Assembly: GCF_041296385.1 (NCBI RefSeq)
Contig: NC_091023.1
Coordinates: 12,090,924-12,154,923, forward strand
From: Aphelocoma coerulescens
Lineage: Eukaryota > Chordata > Aves > Passeriformes > Corvidae
Reading direction: 5' to 3'
Length of the DNA stretch: 64,000 bases
Each line of letters begins with the position of its first letter. Position 1 is the stretch's first letter. Of this stretch, positions 39,048 through 64,000 are shown one piece after another. The notes beneath the pieces were generated by a model, which saw only the letters and a program-made list of their open reading frames with translations, did not search any database and had not been told where the DNA came from. Made by a program: the position numbers and the translations under genes.

Positions 39048-40265
39048 TCAGTCCTGCTTACAGAGGTCTGCTACGTTGAGGAACCTCCTGACGACCACGG
39101 CAAGGCAGACGGTCAGGAGCAGCATGTACCCCACGGTGCCTAGGTAGGTGGGGACAGCCAGGGGTGCCTTGAGGAACTCAGCCAGCCCGTCCTCCACGTA
39201 GTGTACCTGGTCATAGATGCTGAGGAAGGTGAAGATGTGGAAAAGCTGGTGGCTGTGCCCCACGATGTCGAAGAGCCCCGGCTGGATCCGCTCGGGGATT
39301 TTGCTGACGTTGAAGAAGGCAGCCACCAGCAGCCAGAAGTAGCGGCGGTAGAAGTAGACGAAGAGCGTGGGGTTGCGTGCGCGGAGGTCGAAGAGGAGGC
39401 TCTCCAGCATGATGGGGCAGGCCATGCTGAGCGGCATGGCGAACACGAAGGTGCGCACGGCGAAGGGGTAGGCGCAGCACGCGGCGCGGCTGCGGCAACA
39501 GGCGGCGGTGCAGCCCACGGCCAGCGCCAGCGCCACGGGCAGCACGAGCACGCGGTAGGCCGCGATGGGCAGGCTGCAGTCCAGCTGCCAGCCCAGCCGC
39601 TGCTGCACGTAGCGGCTCATGGCGCCGGCGTCCAGCAGGCTCAGCCCTGGCAGCAAGTAGTAGGAGTAGGCCACGGTGCTGGCGAAGCCATAGTAGCTGA
39701 TGGAGGCGTAGTCCAGGTAGAAGAAGGTGGCACGGAGGCGCGGGGAGAGGCAGCTGAAGAGATGGGCCGTGCAGCTCATGGCGAAGGTGAGCAGCACCCC
39801 CGAGGCGTAGCACCAGAGGGGCAGCAGCGCCGGGTGGTGGAAGGGCAGGTCCCCGGCGCCTCGCAGCAGCAGCAGCCGTCCGAAGCGGCTGAGGAAGAGC
39901 AGCAGTGGGATGAAGTGGGTCCAGAAGTTGAGGGTCTCGTTGGTGGGCTGCAGCACCGAGGCCAAGCACTCCTGCGCCGAGCAGTGCAGCCGCCGGTAGC
40001 CCGAGAGGATGAAGCACTCCACGAAGTCCTCGGGCACCTCGTCCCACCGCAGCAGGGCGGCAGGGCGAGGCGGCGGCGGCGGCGCCGCCTCCTCCTTGTC
40101 CCCCTCGCCCGCCCGCATGCTGCTGCTGCCCCGGCCGGCCCCGGGCCCGCCGCCTCGCCGCCGACCGGGCGAGGCAGAGCCGCTGCACCCGCAGCCGCCG
40201 GCGGAGGATCCGCGGTAGCTCTGCGCCTCTCCGCCTCCGCCGCCGCCCCCGGCAGCATCACTCAT
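39048..40265 (-). CDS. PAQR9: PAQR9, progestin and adipoQ receptor family member 9 (complete, single exon)
   Basis: Seven-helix membrane protein of the PAQR family, 405 codons without introns, as in mammals (human about 377 residues). The conserved core begins near residue 71 (LLRWDEVPEDFVECFILSGY). Likely helices lie at about 113-134, 145-170, 180-205, 234-258, 268-291, 300-322 and 375-395. The metal-site residues of the family are present: S164 and H168 (SCTAH), D185 seventeen residues later, and H339/H343 in GHSHQLFH. The last two match the AdipoR zinc triad spacing. PGLFDIVGHSHQLFHIF is a family signature. The first 70 residues are Gly/Ser/Pro-rich and poorly conserved. An alternative start at M50 would give 356 residues; the first ATG has G at -3 and M50 has A at -3. 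By literature knowledge PAQR9 binds steroids in transfected systems and influences hepatic lipid metabolism; the enzyme activity is uncertain. Confidence 0.96.
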   Translation of the reverse strand: MSDAAGGGGGGGEAQSYRGSSAGGCGCSGSASPGRRRGGGPGAGRGSSSMRAGEGDKEEAAPPPPPRPAALLRWDEVPEDFVECFILSGYRRLHCSAQECLASVLQPTNETLNFWTHFIPLLLFLSRFGRLLLLRGAGDLPFHHPALLPLWCYASGVLLTFAMSCTAHLFSCLSPRLRATFFYLDYASISYYGFASTVAYSYYLLPGLSLLDAGAMSRYVQQRLGWQLDCSLPIAAYRVLVLPVALALAVGCTAACCRSRAACCAYPFAVRTFVFAMPLSMACPIMLESLLFDLRARNPTLFVYFYRRYFWLLVAAFFNVSKIPERIQPGLFDIVGHSHQLFHIFTFLSIYDQVHYVEDGLAEFLKAPLAVPTYLGTVGYMLLLTVCLAVVVRRFLNVADLCKQD

Positions 40266-40960
40266 TGCAGCAGGGGCAGTGGCGGCACTGCCGCGGCTCC
40301 TCCCGCCCCGCCGCCCGGCATCGCGGTAACTGGAAACCGGTGCATCCAGCGCTCCCGAGGAGCGGGAAGAGACGCCCCCGCCGCCCGGGGTAGGGTTTCC
40401 CGGGGTGGGAGGCGCTGGACACCCGAGCCGCCGTTAATGATTGATGCGGCCGCAGCGGGGGGGCGGGCTCGTGAGAGCCCCCGCAGCGAGGCGTGCGGCC
40501 GGGCCGGACCCGCGGAACCCCTTCCCGGGCGCAGGGTCAGCTGGCACCGGCACCAGCATCGCTCGGTGCGGGGCCCTGCCCGCGGGGGCGTTGTGGTGTA
40601 AAAAGCACAAAGGGGGCACCGGGGCGCCCGCCCAGCCCCGAGCGCGGCTGTGTCCGCCCGTGCGGCAGGAGCCGGGCGGGAGCCCCGGGCAAAGGGAGAT
40701 GACCCCGCGGGGCTGGGGGATCCCCGGCGGCGGGACAGACCGGGGAACTACCCCCAGGCAGGGGACAGGGTAGCAGGTGGGTGGCTGTCTGTCGTGTGTG
40801 CTTCGGTAAGGCCTCTGAGACCTGATTTCTTTGGTGACACTATCTCATGCAGTGAATACAAACGTTATTTTAGGCTAAACGTTCCCGGCCAGGCTGCACG
40901 GGGTGAGCGTCACTGACACACGGCACCCACCTTATCTGCGCGCTCCGAGCGGGGCGGCTG
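39050..40960. promoter_or_regulatory. PAQR9: CpG island over PAQR9 and its promoter
   Basis: High CpG density covers the whole PAQR9 coding region and continues upstream to about 40950. The PAQR9 start of transcription is presumably in 40270-40500 on the minus strand. The island could also fire a divergent plus-strand transcript, as in mammals where an antisense RNA is annotated next to PAQR9, but I see no spliced exon to support one. Confidence 0.7.
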
Positions 40961-43900
40961 GGAGGGAGACCCGGGAATGGGCTGGCAGGTGCTGCTCTGT
41001 GTTGATCCTTACACAAATCCTACACTTATGGTCGTTGCGGTTATGCAAGCACCACAGTTACATAATCAGAATATAAAAATACGGGGGAAAGCGCTGTACG
41101 GGTGTTACTGTTCCTTAAGGCGTCTGAAGGAAATAGAAGGTAAGTCACTAATGCAGGTGCAGGTAGGAACTAGACTAAGGGATTGCTATCTGCTGCTTCG
41201 ATGTGTTTTCTTTTTGTTTGTTTTTCAGATGGTCTTAAACATCGAATAACTCTCGGTTTCCAAAAGTACGTTTTATATAGTGATATTCAGAGATACACAC
41301 GTGGTCAAATGGTATAAACTGAGGTCAAGTGTAATTAGGACATTCTGGCCAAAAACTTTAGTAAAAATCTTCTATTTGATAGTGAATCATGACTATGTGA
41401 AAAATCTTCTGAAAAAGGAGGCAATCAGAAATAAGTTTTTTTTTAAGTTAGCAGAAAAAAGTCTCAAAAGTGTGTTGCTGAAAGTGATTTTCAATGCATT
41501 TTTCATTCAAAAGTAGGGCAGACTGGTGACACTGCTTATAATCTTCATAAAAATTACACAGGAGACCTGCTAAGAAAATAAATATAACTGAACAGTGCAG
41601 AACATGAAAAGCCAACATGAGGAGCAAAATACTGAACAAAAGGCATTTTTCAGATAGCAGGCCCAGTATGCTCTGATATCCATGTGTTTTAGAGGGGGTG
41701 CCTGCTGGAGTGCAGGGACACACCAAGCGGACATGCCTTGGGGAGTGCTCTGCCTGCAGTGAGCCTCAGGAGTGAGTAGGGGCCCTGCTCCCCATGGGCT
41801 CTGCAGCATGGGATTTAGGGAGAGGAAAAGCTCTTGGGGATCACTGGAAGCTGCTCAGTCTCTGACAGAGGTCAGGCTTCTCATGGTGCTGCTCTTCATT
41901 AGGGAGGCCACTCAGAGGAAGAGACAGGCCAGATGCTGGACTGTTTGCTGCATCCCTGGAGATGCAAACGGTGGGGAGGGAGTTTGTTACCTAGAGAATA
42001 CCTGCCCCTGCCCTGCTCCCACCACACCACACACACAGGCACTCCCAGTAGGGCTCTGGTGAACCTGTCTCCCAGTCCCTAAGTGGCACTGCCATTTGTG
42101 GTGGCATGCCCTATGGTAGAAGGCCAAAGTGACCATGATCTTCAGTCTTTCTCATCAATGTTTGATAAGAAGGGGTGGTTGACTGAGAGCAATCAGGTTT
42201 TAGACCTGGGCTAAAGAGGCTGTTGGAAAGCCACCAGCAGCTGTTGCAACAGATGGTGTTTAGAGAACAACAGCATCCACTCCTGGCTGGGAATTGCTGG
42301 CCTTGCAGCAGCAGCAGGGCTCATTTGACACGTTCTGACTTTCCTGCAGCCTCCTGACGTTCAGGGATGTGGAAGGCTTTCAGCCCTCTTGCCTCAGGGA
42401 GTTCTGGGGTATGGCCTGGCTTCCTGGGAGAGACACCCACTGGGTTTATGGCCCACTGTGGCAGCCCAGGCTGGGAGGAGCAGGCAGGGTTTGCTTGTGG
42501 TTCAAGATGGACAGTTCTGGTGGGCACTGGACTGTCTGGGTGTTGGTGGAGGCACACATTAATGCTTTAGCAGCTACATTTATGGAACTCAATTGCTAAT
42601 GATCTGAGTCTTTTGCTTTTTTCCAAGGCAGACTCTTCTCAGGGAGAATGATTTCTGAGGACAGCCTCAGCTTTCATAAAGGCTACTGCATACATATTAC
42701 ACTGAGTTAAGTATTCTCCTCCCAAGCCAGCTGTGGGATAGTGGGCAGGGAACCTTACAATTTGAAGCACTTACAACCTCAAAATAGCCTCTTACTCATA
42801 TGTAGTCCATCAAGGTTAGTATTACATGACTATTATGTGGTAAGCCAGGGAGAATCAGGACATCTGGAGGTCACAGAGAGGAGTCCACGTAATGTAGTGC
42901 ATGAAGAAGCCTCTGCATTTCTCTAACCAAAGTTTATATTTAGAAGGGCATGGTCAGCATATACCAGGGTTTCTCTTAGCATGTGTAGAATTTTCTGCAG
43001 GCTTTCTCTCCAAATAAACTTTTAGAAGACTGTTAAAACACTGATGAAGGCACTGCCTAATGAGGTAAGTAATGGAAGATAATGTTAATCAGTGCTGGAT
43101 GAAGACCCAAAGGAAAAGACGTGATGAAATACCGAATGTGAATTTGTTTCTACATTATATTTCTGTTTCATTCAACACTGAAGTCCTTTTTGAGGTGTTA
43201 TTTTGTCTGGAATATCAAAAGCCATAAAAAATACTCTAAGTGACTTTAACCCTACCCAGTACAATTATGCCTTTTGGTTAGGGGGAAAAAAAAAAGCTAA
43301 ATGCATGCTTTGCTTTCAAACATACTCAGCACACTGGGGAAGAGGTTGTACTTAACCCTCCTATTATACACAGCTTTTTTGTATAAGTAAAAAAACTAAC
43401 TTAAAAAACTTTAAAAAGAGAGGAAGTCCTAATGGGAATAAGCAGTGGTGGTGTTTGGAAGATTTAAGATACTTTTGTAGATAAACCTTTAGCCTCACCC
43501 AATTCAACTCACTCACACTGGCAAATACCAGCCTTACGAGCTCTTGCTTGACATAATCTTCTACCATACAACTCTGCCTGTATAATTTCTTTTTTCTTTT
43601 TAAATCTTCACTTCTAAGACAGATTTTGATCATTTCTTTCTCAGTAAGAAGTTTTATCTAAGTAAAAACACTTACTTTCCTCTGGATTTTTCTCCTTCAC
43701 TGAAATCTTTGTAGTAAATCCCACTCTGTTGTGACATCTTCCATCGAATCCCACTGGACAAGAGAGAGGATACAATTTGGCTCTATTTAAGAAGAATAGC
43801 TACTAAAGAAAGAGAAGCTTTAGCCTCCTCTAACTTAGTTTGCTGTACCTCATGGTTGAAGTTTCTCTGGGAGAACATCTGAAGAGATACACAGACATAC

Positions 43901-46900
43901 AGAAATGCTCCTTTTGTTCTGTGGGGTTTTTTTATCCTTTCTTGAATGTGTATCAATCTCTTGCAAATAATGGCTTGATGGGTAACTTTTTACTGCAGTG
44001 ATTACAATACTTTGTAATAATTCAGTAGGCACGGTACTTTGATCTAATACTGAAGAGATTAACCTGTCTTTGGAGAATCCACTCCACCATCTTTTTAAAA
44101 CTGGATAAACAGGAATCCTTGGGTCACTTTCTCCTTCTTGAGATTAGGGTCACTTATACTTTATAAACCTAATTCCTTAATAGATAAAGAAAAGTGGAAG
44201 TGATACCTATATTTTAAAGCCTCACCTGGAGGAGAGAAAAGGTAGTTGTTAAAGGGAATAACAGTAACCAACACCATCATGGTTGCACAGCAATGTTCAT
44301 TTTAATGTCTCAGTGACCAGGAGCTTCTAATTTTCTGCCCTCTTTACCTTGAAGTTGAATATCTTCAGGTTTGTACCCTTTATGCTTTAAAAACCAGCAA
44401 TAAAACCCATCTGAAAAGAACCTAAACACAGCAAACTGGGAAAAATACTTCACATTTTAAGAAAATTTCTCTGAAAGTTTAGTTGTTGTCTTTTTAAAGT
44501 TCCTGGTTTTGAAAGATTTGAGGTAAAACTTGTCTTTTTATTGACAGCAGCAAATCTGAATATAAGTATTGCAGTGAAATTAGTTTCACCATGATGAAGA
44601 ATAACATATTGGATGGATGCCTATTTCATGTTTTCCATGGTCAAAATCCACCACTGTCCCAGTTCCAGGGGCTCATGATAAGAGCAAAGTACAACTTGTC
44701 CTTTGCAAGGGTTGCAGGACTGAACCCTCACTTACAAAGTGCATGACTAAGAAATTGTTTTGTTTGTGTGCTGAGTGGGAGTGTTTTGCAGAGCACAAAT
44801 TGCTACTTGCTGTTACTAACCTGACAGGAGGGACAAAGGAGTGGCAAAGGAATGATTGGCATTGCACTCATCTTGGACTTCCATTCTTTCAAACAGCTGA
44901 TAGATGTGCACATCTGGATTCCAGTCACATAGGCTAGTTCTCTCTGACAAGAAGCTGCAGGAGAACTTTTGGAATTAAGCCTTCATTTGATACTTGCACT
45001 AATGCCTGGAAACTACACTGCAAATTACTGACCCTTCTCAGCCACACAGTGCAAGTCAGGTGTTGCCCCTGTGACTGTATTGCATAATGTGCCTCACTGC
45101 TTGAGGAATCCTAGGGGGAGAAAAAACCCAGGTTCCCTGGTAAGACGTATCCCAGGAGAGCAGTGGGGTCCTGGAAGGGAAAGCAGCTGCTGAATGGCAG
45201 AACAGGACTCACAACGGAGGGAAGGTAAAGCGCTGGCACTGAGAGATGGAGTATCACAGAAATGGCTCCTGCCAGGAGACAGACAGCAGACGGAGCAGTG
45301 GCAGCAAGTCCAGACTGCTGGGAACCTGAGAGACAAATTTCCCTCTCCCAGACAGCCCCTCTGGCTCATTTCCGTTATTCTGGTGGCCCCTGCTAAAGCA
45401 TCTCAATGCTCTCTGTGCTCCAGCTGTGCGTGCTACCCACCTCTCCTCTCGGCTCGGCGCTGCGCCTCCAGAGCTCCCTAGCAACCCGCGAGTGCCCGGG
45501 GGAGCTGCAGCTGCTTATTTTGAGAATCCTAGCTGGCAGTTTTCAGTGTCAGGAATCGGAAGAGATGGAGGGTGGAATAAGGGAAGAAGCTGTAAGACTA
45601 CCCTGAAGGACTGGGGAACACACACACAGCCGGTGGCTTTAGTGATCCATGAGCCACTTCGTGAAACTAACAGGAAAGTATGAAACTACTGACTTACAAA
45701 CCTGTACACCCAGCAGCTACGCTTCTGTCCTACTCATAATCTGCCTGCCCCATGTCTTCAAACATGCTTCCTTTGCCACAGTGTAGGAAACTTCCACAGC
45801 ACCCTAAATCCTCCCTCTCCCATTCCCTCACACCCACCTTTGCAAAAGAATTGCAGCAGTTCTGTGCCCTGGCCTCGAGTGAGAGCAGTAGAGATCTTTT
45901 GTCTGAAAGTTGGGAAAAAAGCAGCCAGAAAGACAAGTGTAACACACTGCAGCATGTGGTTTACTTAATGTAGCTTAGTGTTAATTATTTATGATAATTC
46001 ATGATTTTCCCAAGTATATTGCCTAATGATACTTGTCATTGTAACAACAGTTAATAAACAATCCCCAGATCTGCAGGCAACCAGACCAACTGCATTATAA
46101 TGAAAAATGTCTAAAATTTACTTTTAAATATTAGTAGCCTACACTTTCCAGCATTAATTCTCCTTGGATTTCTGCATGTCACTGCTTCCTTTCCTTCCTG
46201 CTCTCCTTCCTGTCCTTGCTCTCCCATTAAGCCCAAAACAGTGACATGTGTTCTCATTCACTAACTGTACACGAGTGCTACTGTACTATTGCAATGTGTT
46301 ATAAATAGCACAGATTGAGGAGTACAGTTCATTCTGAAAAACTATCTTTAGAGATGACCTTTGCAACTCTAACTATATCTTTCCTGTTTTTCACAGCATG
46401 TTCTGGATTGTGATGCTCTTCATTTGGTGCAGTTTATTAATTACAAAAGAGCTTGGAGGCTAAGCAGTAAACAGAGGATTTGAACAATGAGGTGGATAAT
46501 TAAAAAGGATTAATGAGGTGGATAATATAAAGGGATTGAGGCCAAATGGAGCACAAATTTTCTAAACATTATTGGCCCCAAAACTCTATCATCCAAGGGC
46601 ACGTTTCTCTTTCCAGCTAGATGTCTGTTTTTTTATCCAGAAGTGTCAGTCATTCTTTCATGACAGGTTTATTAATACAGTCCCAGGAGAGTTGAGCATC
46701 ATCTAGTGTCTTCTCCTGTGGCCCTAAATGCCTTTTCTAGTACAAGTTCCCCAGCTGGTTTGATTTTGACTCATTGCTGCACCCGTTTGCACTACTATGT
46801 CAAAATCCACCCCAAAAGCAGGTCACAGATCATACTCATCCTATGTCTCTGCAAGCTAGTGAAATGGTTCTCAAGTAAACAGGGAGAAAGATGGAGAAGG

Positions 46901-47100
46901 GCTTGGCTTGGATTCTGAAGCAGTAAATCCTGCTTAATCCATCCCTAAAGCTGCTTGACCAACGCCACCCCTTCATGTGGAAGGGTTCCTCTGTGGGAAA
47001 CTTTGGGGCTCAAAATATCCTAAAAAGACTGGTAGAATTGTGCCTGTCAATGCGTTTTTTCAAGGGTTTTATTTCCCCCTCCTTTCTTCCAAGCCTCGGT
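40960..47100. other. Intergenic interval between PAQR9 and U2SURP
   Basis: About 6 kb with no supportable gene. Frames of up to 106 codons (for example 44617-44937, plus strand) have no recognisable domain. A compact AT-rich segment at 45960-46130 looks like possible conserved non-coding DNA, but this cannot be judged without alignment. Confidence 0.65.
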
Positions 47101-47800
47101 GATTCCACCTCAAATTTGTCCAAGGGAGCCGTGCAGGCTCCTCCAGGGTGGAGGTGCGACCCAGCACCGTGCCAGCCGTGGGAACAGCACGCGCTTATCG
47201 CCGTCATTGCTGAGGTGTATTAGATACACGTCCACTCTCTCTGGAGCCTCAGCTGCCACTCCGTTACCAGAATATTCCACGTTATTTTGCGGAGGGCGGC
47301 AGGAGGCTCCAGCTGCCGGAGAAACGCGAGTTGCCGCGTGGCCCGTCTCCCCGCCTCGCCTTTGCCGCAGCAGCACCGCCTGGCCCGCCGCGGATCGGAC
47401 TGCGGCGTAAAGCGACTCGTACCTAAGGAATGATGGGGATCGTAATTTTGTATTTTGCCATTTTTCGCGTAACTTCGGGTGGAGTCACATTACGTGGCAC
47501 GGGCCGCCTCAGGCGGGTACGCGCCGCGGGCCGTGCCTGCCCCCTGTCGGCGCCTGCGCGTCTCGCCGGGCTGCTGCGCAGCTGAAGGGATCGGAAATCC
47601 TGGTAGTCCTTCCTTTTGCCCGCCCTGCTGTTCTTGCACATTGAACAACGTTCCTCCGCCTTTGAGGCAGATTTCCCGGCCGTTCTCCAGCCCGCCGTGG
47701 GCGCTCGCTCCCGTGCCGCTGTGCCGTCCCCGGCCTGACCGCCAGCTCGGTGCTGGTGACACGCGGTGACAGCTGCCATGGAAGCGCTCGCAGCTGAGCC
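47100..47800. promoter_or_regulatory. CpG-rich block upstream of U2SURP
   Basis: A first CpG-rich block, about 0.7-1.4 kb upstream of the U2SURP start and separated from the main island by roughly 500 bp of ordinary sequence that includes a T run at 47960-47973. It contains the bZIP/E-box-like word attacgtggc near 47491. It may be a secondary or divergent promoter. Frames here are compositional. Confidence 0.5.
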
Positions 47801-48537
47801 CTCACCCTGACACAGCTGCGGGCAGAGCAGCAGCTCTCACCAGCCCATGTCCCTGCACAGCTGGACGCACATCTGCAGCCGGTGAGAGTTTTGCCCTCCT
47901 CTATAAACTTTCAGCACTCTGTAGTTGCCCCTGCCCTTCTCAGCCTCTCCTTTTGCTTTTTTTTTTTTTTTCTTTTCTGGAACCTTTATTCTCCGCTGCC
48001 CCAAGTGGTTTTAGCACAGGCCCTGCTCCCTCCTGCCGCTCACAGGGCAGTGGGAATCGGCAGGAGGTGGATTAAAGTTTTTATTAGTTTCTGTGTATCT
48101 TCGTGTCTTTTCCTTAAGTATTGTCTCAGCCCCTGCATATTCCACTCTGAAAATACATGAAAGCATGGGAATGCAAGACTCATGATAAATGTGACCGCTG
48201 GTTGTAATCCCCAGTTAAACAGTGTTCAGTAAAGTTGCAGTTGTAGTGTGATATCAAACCCAGTAACGGAGGATTTGCTGTGCTAGCCTTGTCACTATTT
48301 ATTCAAGGACTTTTCTCACTTAGATGTAAGGTTTCACGTTGTTCCAAACGGTATCCTTTCCATTTCACATTGTTACATGTCCAGGGCAAGCGCTGCCTCA
48401 GGATGGTGCGGCCCTGCCGCGCCGGGGGGTGGGGGCCATCGGCGGCTCGGCTATCAGCTTCGCGCCCTCCGCTCGCGGGCTCGGTGGGATCGGCGCTCGC
48501 TTGGCCGCCGCCGGGGCTGGGCGAAGGGAGAGGCAAG

Positions 48538-64000
<15,463 letters not shown>

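Noticed and set aside
39201..40601. A 466-codon open frame on the plus strand opposite PAQR9
   Set aside because: It mirrors the GC-rich PAQR9 coding strand, where the reverse complement has few stop codons. The translation is Glu/Gly/Ala/His-rich low complexity with no domain, and PAQR9 on the other strand is clearly the real gene.
44617..44937. 106-codon plus-strand frame between PAQR9 and U2SURP
   Set aside because: Cysteine-containing but matches no domain I know, and there is no supporting promoter or exon structure.
45960..46130. Possible conserved non-coding element
   Set aside because: It looks like typical constrained AT-rich sequence but there is no way to show conservation from one genome.

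Overview
The window is vertebrate nuclear DNA, most likely from a bird and possibly a songbird. The evidence is the GT-AG split genes, an avian-type CR1 retroposon end at 15.1-15.4 kb, a probable avian LTR fragment at 62.6-62.8 kb, CpG-island promoters, and the gene order PCOLCE2 (-), PAQR9 (-), U2SURP (+). As I recall it, this matches the human 3q23 block. There are no bacterial operons, CRISPR arrays or phage genes. Most long open frames lie in GC-rich islands or on the strand opposite real exons and are not genes.

Layout. 1-11.7 kb: the 5' part of PCOLCE2 on the minus strand. Four coding exons (signal peptide, complete CUB1, start of CUB2) give about 190 residues, and the rest of the gene runs off the left edge. 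The CpG-island promoter is at 10.7-11.7 kb. 11.7-38.2 kb: a gene-poor interval holding CR1 and MIR-like fossils, a (CCCCTT)13 tract, a perfect DR1 nuclear-receptor motif and an isolated CpG island with a 26-bp minisatellite at 27.3-27.9 kb. 39.05-40.27 kb: the complete single-exon PAQR9 (405 codons, minus strand) inside a CpG island. 41-47 kb: no supported gene. 47.1-49.1 kb: two CpG-rich blocks, the second being the U2SURP promoter. 48.5-64 kb: U2SURP on the plus strand. Seven complete exons and the start of an eighth encode the N-terminal 214 or so residues; the RRM, SURP, CID and RS regions lie beyond the right edge.

The three genes do not form a pathway. PCOLCE2 acts outside the cell in collagen processing, PAQR9 is a seven-helix membrane protein, and U2SURP is a nuclear splicing factor. 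Their order is conserved synteny, not co-function.

I found no new gene system. The points most worth checking are four tandem copies of the PCOLCE2 exon 1 splice donor, a possible 18-nt in-frame microexon in U2SURP intron 2, a repeat-built second open frame just after the PAQR9 stop codon, the orphan CpG island, and the DR1 element. Every exon join was derived by hand from splice sites, reading phase and remembered orthologues. No alignment or database search was run.
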